Part shown: one piece after another, positions 34,859-43,329 of the stretch
Numbering within the stretch: the first letter of the stretch is position 1
How the letters are laid out: each line of letters starts with the position of its first letter
Assembly (NCBI RefSeq): GCF_047824785.1
Contig: NZ_CP181167.1
Coordinates: 310,001 to 374,000, forward strand
DNA: 64,000 bases
Direction of reading: 5' to 3'
From: Nitrobacter sp039808345
GTDB lineage: Bacteria; Pseudomonadota; Alphaproteobacteria; Rhizobiales; Xanthobacteraceae
Notes under the pieces: generated by a model
What the model was told of the DNA's origin: nothing
What the model saw: the letters and a program-made list of their open reading frames with translations, nothing else
Databases searched by the model: none
Position numbers and translations under genes: made by a program

Positions 34859-37371
34859 TCGGCGGCGTTCCGGTGGGCGCTCCGGTCGAGCGGAAAGTCG
34901 CAAACGACCCTGGTGCCGCTCTTGACGGCGGGATCGAAATGCACGCGGCCGCCATGAAGTTCGACAAAGGAGCGCACCAGCGACAGGCCAAGGCCCGCGC
35001 CGCGATGCCGCGATCCGTTCGCGTAACTTTCAAACCAGTCGAACGCCTTGTCCCTGACGTCCGGCGGAATGCCGGGGCCTTCGTCCATCACGGCGAATCT
35101 CACGCTGTGCTCGGTGCGCCGGGCGCTGACCGTGATCACGGAGTCCGGCGGCGAGAAGCCGGCGGCGTTGGCAAGCAGATTATAGAGGATCTGGATGATG
35201 CGGCGCTCGTCGCCGATGAAGTCGCCGATGTCCGGATCGACATCGACGTTCAGCACGATGTGGTCGCGGGTCAGGCGGTCCTGAATGCCTTCCGCCGCCG
35301 CGGCGATGGTCTTGCGGACATCGACCGGCCCGAGTTCGAGCGTCATGGCGCCCGCGTCGATGGTGGCGAGGTCGAGGATGTTGTTGGTCAGCGCCAGCAG
35401 CGCGTCGGTCGACGAGGTGATGTAGTTGACATACTCGGCCTGTTTCTCGGTGAGCGGTCCGGTGCCGGGATCGTTCATGAGGTGAGCGAAGCCGATGATG
35501 GTGGTCAGGGGCGAGCGCAGTTCGTATGAGACGTGGTGGACGAAATCGACCTTCATCTGGTCGGCGGCCTCGAGCGCATCGTTGCGTTCGCGCAGCGCGC
35601 GCTCCACGTTCTCGCTGTCGGTGATGTCGTGGAAGGTCAGCATGGTGGCGCCGTCGGGCAGCGGCATGGTCATGCAGTCCAGGATGCTGCCGTCCTTGCG
35701 TTCGAGCTTGAGCGGCACCGCGGTGCGATTGTCGATGCTGGTGACCGCCTTGTGGATCGTGCGCCACGCGTCATTGTCGTCGAACAGCGGCTTGCACCAC
35801 GCCTCGACGGTATCGATATGCGGCCGCTGCGCGAGCGCCTCGGGCGAAAGCTTCCACATCCGCGCGAAGGCCGGATTGAAAAGCTGTGCGCGGCCGTTGC
35901 TGCCGAACACCGCGACCGCTTCGGTCAGGCTGTCGAGGGTCTCGCGCTGCACGGTGATGAGCCGGTCATATCGGCGGGCCAGATCCAGGCTTTCGGTGAC
36001 ATCGTCGAACAGGTAGGTGACGCCGCCTTCCGGGTTCGGCGTGGTGACGATGCTGAGCGCGCGTCCGTCCGGCAGATACCATACGTCCTTGACGGCCTCG
36101 TTGGCGCGATAGGCTTCGTGCAGGCGGGCTTTCCAGGCGCGGAAGTCCGGCTGCTCCGGCAACTTGCGCCCGGCGCGCAGGCGATCGAGCACGCTGGAAT
36201 CGTCGGGATGTCCGTCGAGGAAGGGCCGGTCGAGATCCCACAGCCGGCGGTAGGAGTCGTTGTAGAAAGCGAGCCGCCGCTGGCCGTCGAACACGGCGAC
36301 GCCGGATGACAGTTGGTCGAGGGTCCGGCGATGCGCGTCCGCCATTCGCGCTAGCGCCTGGCTCAGCGCCGTCGCCTCGCTGGCGTCGAGCGCGATGCCG
36401 GCGCTTCCGCCGCCGGTCCGGAGCGCGTGAACGTCGTACATGCGCCGCTCGCCGCCGATGACGATCGGCAATCGCGCGGCAAAAGCGGCATGATCGTTCA
36501 GCGCCCGCGCCATCGCGATCCGATCCTCGCTGTCGAGCAGTTCGAGATTGCGCTGGATGGCATCAGTTGCGTCGGCAGCGTCAGTCGCGCGCGCATAGGC
36601 TGCGTTGGCGAAGGAAAGATGACCGTCCTCGCCCCTGGCCCAGAGCGGCCAGGGCGCCGCGGCCGCGAAGGCCCGCAGCATTTCCGTCTCCGCCAGCAGA
36701 CTGCCGTGCCGCAGCGTCATCTCGGCAAGGTCGCGCCGCAAGCCGCCGAGATCGCGGATGCGCACGATGGCCTGGCCGCCGATGGCGCGGCCCATCGCTT
36801 CCACGGTGCGGCCGGCCGAGGTGACCAGATTGAGTAGGAAGCCTTCTCCGGCGCCGCGCAGCGCATCGACCGCGTGATCCATCTGCAACGCCGACTCGGG
36901 CGGCAGCCAGGTTCCGAACGCCAGAATCCGCAAGGGCTGCTTTGCATCCTGCGGCAGCAGCAGCGCGATATCGCCGCTGATCTGGGGGCGGTCCTCGCCC
37001 GCGCCCCATGATATCAGAATCTGCGGCTCCACGAACAGCAGCGCGCGAAAGCGGTCGGTCTCCGATTGAAGTTCGCGGATCTCGCCGCGCAACCGCTGTT
37101 CGTTCGCGGCGGCGCGGATGCGCGTGCGCATCAGCAGGATAGCGGCGACCACCGAGAAGCTCAGCACGCCGAGCGCCATCGCCAGCGCCGTCAGATCCTG
37201 CCGGCTGAGATTTGTGAAAGCCTGGAGCAGCCGCTCGGTCAGCGCCGGTTCGGCGGCCCAGGCAGGCGAGGTGTCGATGAGGCTGACCGCGCCGGCGCCC
37301 GCGATGCTGCCCGGCACCATCGAGGTGCATGACAGCAAGGTCCGACGCATCACCCCGATTACGCCTGACAT
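34855..37371 (-). CDS. PAS-domain sensor histidine kinase
   Basis: About 838 residues from the start at 37371 (MSGVIGVMRRTLL); the frame is open to 37410. An N-terminal membrane segment lies near LTALAMALGVLSFSVVAAILL. Several PAS-like modules follow, including LFNPAFARMWKLS and MLTFHDITDSENVERAL. The H-box is FVHHVSYELRSPLTTIIGF (phospho-His at about residue 610). The ATPase has an N-box-like LYNLLANAAGFSPP, then DEGPGIP and GAGLGLSLVRSFVELHGG. Note Ala-Ala where Asn-Ala is usual. No response regulator is adjacent. It overlaps the tsaE fusion and probably shares its transcript. Confidence 0.88.
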   Translation of the reverse strand: MSGVIGVMRRTLLSCTSMVPGSIAGAGAVSLIDTSPAWAAEPALTERLLQAFTNLSRQDLTALAMALGVLSFSVVAAILLMRTRIRAAANEQRLRGEIRELQSETDRFRALLFVEPQILISWGAGEDRPQISGDIALLLPQDAKQPLRILAFGTWLPPESALQMDHAVDALRGAGEGFLLNLVTSAGRTVEAMGRAIGGQAIVRIRDLGGLRRDLAEMTLRHGSLLAETEMLRAFAAAAPWPLWARGEDGHLSFANAAYARATDAADATDAIQRNLELLDSEDRIAMARALNDHAAFAARLPIVIGGERRMYDVHALRTGGGSAGIALDASEATALSQALARMADAHRRTLDQLSSGVAVFDGQRRLAFYNDSYRRLWDLDRPFLDGHPDDSSVLDRLRAGRKLPEQPDFRAWKARLHEAYRANEAVKDVWYLPDGRALSIVTTPNPEGGVTYLFDDVTESLDLARRYDRLITVQRETLDSLTEAVAVFGSNGRAQLFNPAFARMWKLSPEALAQRPHIDTVEAWCKPLFDDNDAWRTIHKAVTSIDNRTAVPLKLERKDGSILDCMTMPLPDGATMLTFHDITDSENVERALRERNDALEAADQMKVDFVHHVSYELRSPLTTIIGFAHLMNDPGTGPLTEKQAEYVNYITSSTDALLALTNNILDLATIDAGAMTLELGPVDVRKTIAAAAEGIQDRLTRDHIVLNVDVDPDIGDFIGDERRIIQILYNLLANAAGFSPPDSVITVSARRTEHSVRFAVMDEGPGIPPDVRDKAFDWFESYANGSRHRGAGLGLSLVRSFVELHGGRVHFDPAVKSGTRVVCDFPLDRSAHRNAAE

Positions 37372-37611
37372 CTTTGCCCCAAAAACCGCGCGATGATATT
37401 CGATCGGCAACCCGTTCGCCGTTCACGAATCGACCACCATTATGCTTAAGCGGATTCGAGGGGCTAGAGTCCAGACCGTGAACGGGAATCGGGCAGCGGA
37501 AAAATGCGTAGCCGCGACATTTACGAAACGATTGTTGTAAAATTGAATCGGTTTTCGCGGGCGGATGATGTTGAGTCCTGGGAGTGGAATTCAACGCGGT
37601 TGAAACAGGCT

Positions 37612-38070
37612 CTAACGTCCCGTCGAACCGAATCCGCCGCCGCCGCGCGGCGTCGCCGGCAACGCCGCCGCGCGCACGAGTTCCACGCGCGTCACCGGCG
37701 CGACGATCATCTGTGCGATGCGCTCGCCGCGGCGGATCGTGAAGGCTTCGCTGCCGAGATTCACAAGAAGCACGTTGATCTCGCCGCGATAGTCGGCGTC
37801 CACGGTGCCGGGCGAATTCAGCACGGTGACGCCGTGCCGGGCGGCGAGACCGGAACGCGGCCGCACCTGCGCCTCAAATCCGTCCGGTAATGCGATGACG
37901 AGCCCGGTCGGGATCATCGCATATTGTCGGGCCGCGAGAACCAGCGGCGCGTGTTCGGCAATCGCGGCGATGAGGTCGAGGCCGGCCGCCTGGGCGCTTT
38001 GATAGGACGGCAGCGGAAGGCCTTCGGCATGCGGCAGTTGCCGGACATCGACCTTGATCGGCTCACTCAT
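37612..38070 (-). CDS. dut: dUTP diphosphatase
   Basis: A 152-residue homotrimeric dUTPase that hydrolyses dUTP to dUMP. All five family motifs are visible: AGLDLIAA, RPRSGLAARHGV, NSPGTVDADYRGEINVLLVN, RRGERIAQMI, and the C-terminal glycine-rich GGGGFGSTGR that closes the active site. It starts 1-4 bases inside the coaBC stop (overlap 38067-38070), so the two are cotranscribed. Confidence 0.96.
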   Translation of the reverse strand: MSEPIKVDVRQLPHAEGLPLPSYQSAQAAGLDLIAAIAEHAPLVLAARQYAMIPTGLVIALPDGFEAQVRPRSGLAARHGVTVLNSPGTVDADYRGEINVLLVNLGSEAFTIRRGERIAQMIVAPVTRVELVRAAALPATPRGGGGFGSTGR

Positions 38071-39497
38071 GCCGCCGGACCCGGCAGGGTTGAGACAACG
38101 CGTTCGATCAGCATGGCGGCCACCTGTTCCTTGGTCATGATGGAGAAGGACTCGGTCCTGATCTCGCCGTCCTCACCGCGCGTCAGCAGATGCACGGTGT
38201 TGCGGTCGCCGCCCATCACGCCGGTTCCCGGAGATACGTCATTGGCGACCATCCAGTCGCAGCCCTTGCGAGTGAATTTCGCCCTGGCGTTGTCGAGGAG
38301 ATGCTCGGTTTCGGCGGCGAAGCCGATCACGAGGGGCGGGCGTTTGTCGCGCAGGTTCGAGATGGTGGCGAGAATGTCCGGGTTCTCGATCAGTTGCAGC
38401 GGCGGAACTCCGGCTTCGGTTTTCTTCAGTTTCTGCGCACCTGCATGCGCTGCGCGCCAGTCGGCGACCGCGGCGGTGAAAATCGCGATGTCGGAAGGCA
38501 GCGCCGCCTCGACCGCCGCCAGCATCTGGCGCGCGGATTCGACATGCACCACGGTGACGCCGGGGGGGGCGTCGAGATCCACGGGGCCGGAAATCAGCGT
38601 TACCTCCGCTCCCGCCGCCTGCGCCGCCGCGGCGATGGCAAAGCCCTGCTTGCCCGAGGAGCGGTTGGCGATGTAGCGCACCGGGTCGATCGGCTCCAGG
38701 GTCGGTCCGGCGGTGATCACGACGCGGCGGCCCTTTAGAGGTTGCGCTTGCGGCGGCATGAGCATCCGCTCAGCGGTGGCCGCGATCGTCAAGGGTTCGG
38801 CCATGCGGCCGACCCCGGCTTCTCCCGCTTCCGCCATCTCGCCGGAATCGGGACCGATCATGGCGACGCCGTCGCGGGTAAGCCGGGCCACGTTGCGGCG
38901 TGTCGCCGGGTTGTTCCACATCAGCGGATTCATCGCAGGCGCCAGCAGAACCGGCTTGTCGGCGGCGAGCAGAATGGCGCTCGCCAGATCGTTGGCGAGG
39001 CCGTTGGCCATCTTTGCTATCAAATCGGCCGTGGCGGGAGCCACCAGGATGAGGTCGCAGTCCCGGGCCAGCCGGATATGGCCCGCGTCGAATTCGCTGC
39101 CGGGGTCGAACAGATCCGTATAGCAACGCTCGTTCGAGAGGGCTCCAGCACTCAGCGGCGTGACGAATTGCTGCGCAGCATTTGTCATGACGCATCGCAC
39201 AAAAAATCCGCGCTCCCTGAGTCTCCGGATCAGGTCGAGCGCCTTGTAGGCGGCGATCCCGCCGCCGACGATCATTGTCACTTTCGGTAACAGACTGGAT
39301 ATCTTATGGAAATATCCATCAGGCGAGGATGTTGCGTTGCGGGAAGCCGGACCGTCAGGGGTGCCCGAGGGAATAGCGGTTGCCTCGCGCAGGATGACGC
39401 GGATCTCCTCTTCCACCGAACGGCCGGAACCGGCGGCGCGCGCTCGCAGCCGGGCCTTAACAGCGTCATCGAGTTTGCGAACGGTCAGGCTGGCCAT
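38067..39497 (-). CDS. coaBC: CoaBC with an N-terminal ribbon-helix-helix domain
   Basis: Bifunctional enzyme of coenzyme A synthesis: phosphopantothenate-cysteine ligase and its decarboxylase. Here it has 476 residues, against about 400. The extra N-terminus MASLTVRKLDDAVKARLRAR and GRSVEEEIRVILREA is a FitA/Arc-type ribbon-helix-helix fold, then a linker to about residue 70. The CoaC domain begins VTMIVGGGIAAYKALDLI, with the catalytic His in AGHIRLARDC and the motif APAMNPLMW. The CoaB domain begins RRVVITAGPTLEPIDPVRYI with NRSSGKQGFAIA. The frame is continuous. The start could also be internal, for example near GTG/ATG codons before IVGGG. Confidence 0.9.
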   Translation of the reverse strand: MASLTVRKLDDAVKARLRARAAGSGRSVEEEIRVILREATAIPSGTPDGPASRNATSSPDGYFHKISSLLPKVTMIVGGGIAAYKALDLIRRLRERGFFVRCVMTNAAQQFVTPLSAGALSNERCYTDLFDPGSEFDAGHIRLARDCDLILVAPATADLIAKMANGLANDLASAILLAADKPVLLAPAMNPLMWNNPATRRNVARLTRDGVAMIGPDSGEMAEAGEAGVGRMAEPLTIAATAERMLMPPQAQPLKGRRVVITAGPTLEPIDPVRYIANRSSGKQGFAIAAAAQAAGAEVTLISGPVDLDAPPGVTVVHVESARQMLAAVEAALPSDIAIFTAAVADWRAAHAGAQKLKKTEAGVPPLQLIENPDILATISNLRDKRPPLVIGFAAETEHLLDNARAKFTRKGCDWMVANDVSPGTGVMGGDRNTVHLLTRGEDGEIRTESFSIMTKEQVAAMLIERVVSTLPGPAA

Positions 39498-39567
39498 TAT
39501 GCGCTCCGGGCGAACGACGCCGTGCTTGATATCATAGATCTCAATATCTGATTACGATGATAGCACA

Positions 39568-41142
39568 TCAACGGATTGCAAGGGACCATAGAATACCGAG
39601 CAGCGTCAGGGCGATGATCCAGAGCGCGATGGTCCGCCAGCGGTTCTGCCGGGTCCGTGCGCGGGCCAGCGCGGCGACGGTTTCGGGCGCGAGCACCAGC
39701 CCGTCGCGGGTCATCGTCTCCACTTGCTCAAGCACCGCCACCGAGCGCGAGGCGATCGCGGGCAAGGCGGCGAGCACCCGGCCCAGCTGCCCGGCGCCGG
39801 CGATCGCGCCCTGCATTCGTCCGATCGGGCCGAGGTTTTCCGTGATCCATTCGCGAACCACCGGATCGGCCACCGTCCAGATGTCCAGCTTGGGATCGAA
39901 GCTGCGCGCCACGCCTTCGACCACCACCATGGTTTTTTGCAGCAGGATCAGTTCGGGCCGCGTCTGCATGTCGAACAGGCCGGTGACCTCGAGCAGCAGC
40001 GTCAGCAGCTTGGCCATCGAGATTTCCTCGGCGGTGCGATTGTGGATCGGCTCGCCGATGGCGCGGATGGCTTGCGCGAAATTCTCCACCGAATGATGGC
40101 CCGGCACGTAGCCGGCCTCGAAATGCACCTCGGCGACCCGGCGGTAGTCGCGGGTGATGAAGCCGAGCAGGATTTCGGCGAGGAAACGCCGCTCTTTCAG
40201 GCCCAGCCGTCCCATGATGCCGAAGTCAACGGCGACCAGCCGGCCCGAACTGTCGAGGAACAGGTTGCCCGGATGCATGTCGGCGTGAAAGAAGCCGTCG
40301 CGCAGCGCGTGGCGCAGAAAACTCTGGATCACCTTGCGGCCCAGTTCGGGCAGGTCGGCTTTCGATTGCGCAAGACGCGCATGATCGTTCAGCGCGATGC
40401 CGTCGATCCATTCCATCGTCAGCACGTTGTGGGTGGTGCGGTCCCAGTCCACCTCTGGCACCCGGAAGTCGGGATCGTCGCGGGTGTTCTCCGCCATCTC
40501 CGACAGCGCGGCCGCTTCCAGCCGCAGGTCCATCTCCATCGCCACCGATCGCGACATGGTGTTGATGACCTCGACGAGGCGCAGCCGCCGCGCTTCGGCC
40601 GAATGCGCCTCGGCGTTGTTGGCCACGAAAAAAAAGTCCGACAGGTCGCGGCGGAAACGCGTGGCGACGTTGGGCCGCAGCACCTTGACCGCAACCTGTT
40701 TGCGGGCGCCGTTTCTTTCGACCTCGCCGCGATGAACCTGCGCGATCGAGGCCGCCGCCACCGAAGGCCCGAAACTTGCGAAGGCGTCCGCGACGGGCTT
40801 TTCCAGCGCCGCCGCGACCACCGCTTCGGCTTCCGCTTGCGAAAACGGCGGCAGGCGGTCCTGAAGGCTTTCCAGGTCGCGCGCCATGGCGACGCCGATG
40901 ACGTCGGGGCGCGTGGCCAGGAACTGTCCGAGCTTGAGATAGGCCGGTCCGAGCCGCGTCAGCGCGCGCGTCAGCCGCGATCCGGATTTCGCGCCGCGGC
41001 GCTCTATCAGCCGCGCCATGCGCAGCGCGAGCTGGCCGGGAGCCGGCACCAGCGATGGATCGACCACGCCGAACACGCCCTCGCGCGCGAACACGAACGC
41101 GGCGCGGGCCAGCCGCGCGACATGAGCCAGCGCGGAGATCAC
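39568..41142 (-). CDS. ubiB: Ubiquinone biosynthesis kinase-like protein UbiB
   Basis: A 524-residue ABC1/ADCK-type atypical kinase needed for ubiquinone synthesis. Family motifs are LGPAYLKLGQFLATRPDV, the Ala-rich region ASIAQVHRGEV, VKVLRPNVATRF, and the catalytic block GFFHADMHPGNLF with VAVDFGIMGRL. The C-terminus ends in a membrane helix (IALWIIALTLLGILWSLAIR). It overlaps ubiE by 4 bases and follows it in one transcript. Confidence 0.95.
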   Translation of the reverse strand: MISALAHVARLARAAFVFAREGVFGVVDPSLVPAPGQLALRMARLIERRGAKSGSRLTRALTRLGPAYLKLGQFLATRPDVIGVAMARDLESLQDRLPPFSQAEAEAVVAAALEKPVADAFASFGPSVAAASIAQVHRGEVERNGARKQVAVKVLRPNVATRFRRDLSDFFFVANNAEAHSAEARRLRLVEVINTMSRSVAMEMDLRLEAAALSEMAENTRDDPDFRVPEVDWDRTTHNVLTMEWIDGIALNDHARLAQSKADLPELGRKVIQSFLRHALRDGFFHADMHPGNLFLDSSGRLVAVDFGIMGRLGLKERRFLAEILLGFITRDYRRVAEVHFEAGYVPGHHSVENFAQAIRAIGEPIHNRTAEEISMAKLLTLLLEVTGLFDMQTRPELILLQKTMVVVEGVARSFDPKLDIWTVADPVVREWITENLGPIGRMQGAIAGAGQLGRVLAALPAIASRSVAVLEQVETMTRDGLVLAPETVAALARARTRQNRWRTIALWIIALTLLGILWSLAIR

Positions 41143-41915
41143 AAACGCCAGCCCGAATGCAACGCGACAATGCCGCCGGAAAGCGCCTGCCAGGAGACGC
41201 GGGCGAAGCCGGCGTCACGGATCATATCGGCGAAGGCGTTCGGCTTGGGAAACTTGCGGATCGATTCGACCAGATACCGATAGGAGTCGGCGTCGCCGGT
41301 AACGGCGCGGCCGAGCGGCGGAATCACCTTGAAGGAAAACAGGTCGTAGATTTTGTCGAGACCGGGTACATCGACCGTCGAGAATTCAAGGCAGAGAAAC
41401 CGGCTGCCCGGCCTCAGCACCCGATACGCCTCGCGCAGCGCGGCGTCGATGCGCGGCACGTTGCGGATGCCGAAAGCGATGGTGTAGGCGTCGAAACTGC
41501 GGTCCGCGAAAGCCAGAGTTTCGGCGTTGCCTTCGACGAACGACACCTGATGATCGCGATGCTGCTTGATCGCGCGCTCGCGGCCGACCGCGAGCATGTC
41601 CGGATTGATGTCGCAGACGGTGGCCTGATATCCGTGGCCCGCGGCCTTCGCCGCACGGAAGGCGATATCGCCGGTGCCGCCCGCGACATCGAGAAGCGCG
41701 AATGAAGCATCGCCGCGCGGCGGGTTCAGCGCCGCGATCATCGCGTCCTTCCAGACGCGGTGCAGCCCGCCGGACATCAGATCGTTCATCAGGTCGTAAC
41801 GCTGCGCCACGCTGCGGAAGACGTCGTTCACCAGCGTCTGCTTGTCCGCCACCGGGACGTCCCTGAAGCCGAAATGCGTCGTCTGGTCCTCTCGATCCAT
41901 GTCCGTTGTCTCCAT
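41139..41915 (-). CDS. ubiE: Ubiquinone/menaquinone C-methyltransferase UbiE
   Basis: A SAM-dependent methyltransferase, about 258 residues from the ATG at 41915 (METTDMDREDQ); 41900 is another possible start and the frame stays open to 41987. Motifs: VFRSVAQRYDLMNDLMSGG, SAM-binding LLDVAGGTGDIAFRAA, and IAFGIRNVPRIDAALREAY, then FLCLEFSTVDVPGLDKIYD, the two UbiE signatures. It acts in ubiquinone synthesis together with UbiB. Confidence 0.95.
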   Translation of the reverse strand: METTDMDREDQTTHFGFRDVPVADKQTLVNDVFRSVAQRYDLMNDLMSGGLHRVWKDAMIAALNPPRGDASFALLDVAGGTGDIAFRAAKAAGHGYQATVCDINPDMLAVGRERAIKQHRDHQVSFVEGNAETLAFADRSFDAYTIAFGIRNVPRIDAALREAYRVLRPGSRFLCLEFSTVDVPGLDKIYDLFSFKVIPPLGRAVTGDADSYRYLVESIRKFPKPNAFADMIRDAGFARVSWQALSGGIVALHSGWRL

Positions 41916-42022
41916 GTCCGGACCATAGCCTGCCATGCTGCGCTGCGCTACAAGCGAGGTCGATCCGAGACTGGATGGGCCGTTCACCGTGGTTAACCGG
42001 TGACATCAGGAAGGAAGCGTCC

Positions 42023-42406
42023 ATGCCCCCGCAATTCACCAGGATAATCCCTACCCTGCGGATGTTCGATGTGCGCAAGGCGCGGGAGTTCTACCTCGAT
42101 TTCCTCGGCTTCAGGGTCGATTTCGAGCATCGGTTCGAGCCGGACCTGCCGCTCTATATGGCGATATCGCTGGGCTCGGCGGTGCTGCATCTCAGCGAGC
42201 ACCATGGAGGCTGCTCGCCGGGCGCGCGGATCATTATCGAGACGACAGGGCTTGCGGATTACCAGGCGAGTTTGTTGGCCAAGCAATACGGCTATGCGCG
42301 GCCGGGATTGGAGCGCCAGCCCCGGGGCGCGACCACCATGACGGTGACCGATCCGTTCTATAATTGTCTGGTCTTCAGCGAAGAAGGTGAGACTCCGGCT
42401 CAATAA
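42023..42406 (+). CDS. Glyoxalase/bleomycin-resistance (VOC) family protein
   Basis: A 127-residue VOC-superfamily protein with a start at 42023 behind GGAAGGAAG. It shows IIPTLRMFDVRKAREFYLDF, then LGFRVDFEHRFEP, AVLHLSEHHGG and MTVTDPFYNCLVFSE. The His and Glu positions typical of metal-binding members are partly present, but the substrate is unknown. It resembles bleomycin-binding Ble-like proteins in layout. mutM follows 22 bases later. Confidence 0.8.
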   Translation: MPPQFTRIIPTLRMFDVRKAREFYLDFLGFRVDFEHRFEPDLPLYMAISLGSAVLHLSEHHGGCSPGARIIIETTGLADYQASLLAKQYGYARPGLERQPRGATTMTVTDPFYNCLVFSEEGETPAQ

Positions 42407-42428
42407 ATCCCGCGAAACGAGCGAAGCG

Positions 42429-43310
42429 TTGCCCGAACTTCCCGAGGTCGAAACCGTACGCCGCGGCTTGCAGCCCGCGATGGAGGGCGCGACCATCGTC
42501 CGCGCCGAGACCCGGCGCAAGGACCTGCGGTTTCCGTTCCAGACCGATTTCGTCGCCCGCCTGGAGGGCCAGGCCGTGACCGGGCTCGGACGGCGGGCAA
42601 AGTACCTGCTGGCGGACCTCGCATACGGCGACGTGCTGTTGATGCATCTGGGCATGTCCGGCTCGTTCCGTGTGATCGATGCGGCCGGAGCGGTGGCTCC
42701 CGGCGATTTTCATCATCGGCGCAACGAGAGCCGCGCCCACGATCATGTGCGGTTTACGATGTCCTCCGGCGCCGAGATCGTGTTCAACGATCCGCGCCGT
42801 TTCGGGTACATGAAGATTGTCGCACGCGAGGCGCTCGGCGACGAGCCGCTGCTGAAAGGACTCGGGCCCGAGCCGCTCGGCAATGAATTCGATGCGGCGA
42901 TGCTGGCGCGTTGCTGCCAAAACAGGAAGACCAGCCTGAAGGCCGCGCTGCTCGATCAGCGCGTGGTCGCCGGGCTCGGCAACATCTATGTCTGCGAGGC
43001 GCTGTTTCGCGCGCGGCTTTCGCCGCGCCGTCTCGCCGCGACGCTCGCCTTGAAAACGGGGGAGCCGTCGGAGCGCGCCGAACGACTGGTCGCGGCCATC
43101 CGCGACGTGCTCAATCAGGCGATCGAGGCGGGAGGCTCCTCGCTTCGCGATCATCGACAGACCACGGGCGAACTCGGCTACTTCCAGCACTCGTTCGGGG
43201 TATATGACCGCGAGGGCGACAAATGCCGGACGCCGGCATGCAGGGGGACCGTGACGCGCTTCACCCAGAACGGACGCTCGACGTTCTGGTGTCCGGCCTG
43301 CCAGACGTAA
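42429..43310 (+). CDS. mutM: Formamidopyrimidine-DNA glycosylase, TTG start
   Basis: Base-excision repair enzyme removing 8-oxoguanine; 293 residues. The start is taken as TTG at 42429 because the catalytic Pro must follow the initiator Met (M-PELPEVETVRRGLQ). An upstream in-frame ATG at 42387 would bury that proline 15 residues in. Other features: MHLGMSGSFRV, FNDPRRFGYMK, LDQRVVAGLGNIYVCEALF (helix-two-turn-helix), and a C-terminal zinc finger C-x4-C ... CPAC. It has a rather large insertion around residues 80-100 (PGDFHHRRNESRAHDH). Confidence 0.93.
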   Translation: MPELPEVETVRRGLQPAMEGATIVRAETRRKDLRFPFQTDFVARLEGQAVTGLGRRAKYLLADLAYGDVLLMHLGMSGSFRVIDAAGAVAPGDFHHRRNESRAHDHVRFTMSSGAEIVFNDPRRFGYMKIVAREALGDEPLLKGLGPEPLGNEFDAAMLARCCQNRKTSLKAALLDQRVVAGLGNIYVCEALFRARLSPRRLAATLALKTGEPSERAERLVAAIRDVLNQAIEAGGSSLRDHRQTTGELGYFQHSFGVYDREGDKCRTPACRGTVTRFTQNGRSTFWCPACQT

Positions 43311-43329
43311 ACCGCCTCAGTGCATCGAT

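Noticed and set aside
39724..41283. 519-residue open frame antisense to ubiB
   Set aside because: Covers the real ubiB with its HADMHPGN motif; composition is that of a reverse shadow.
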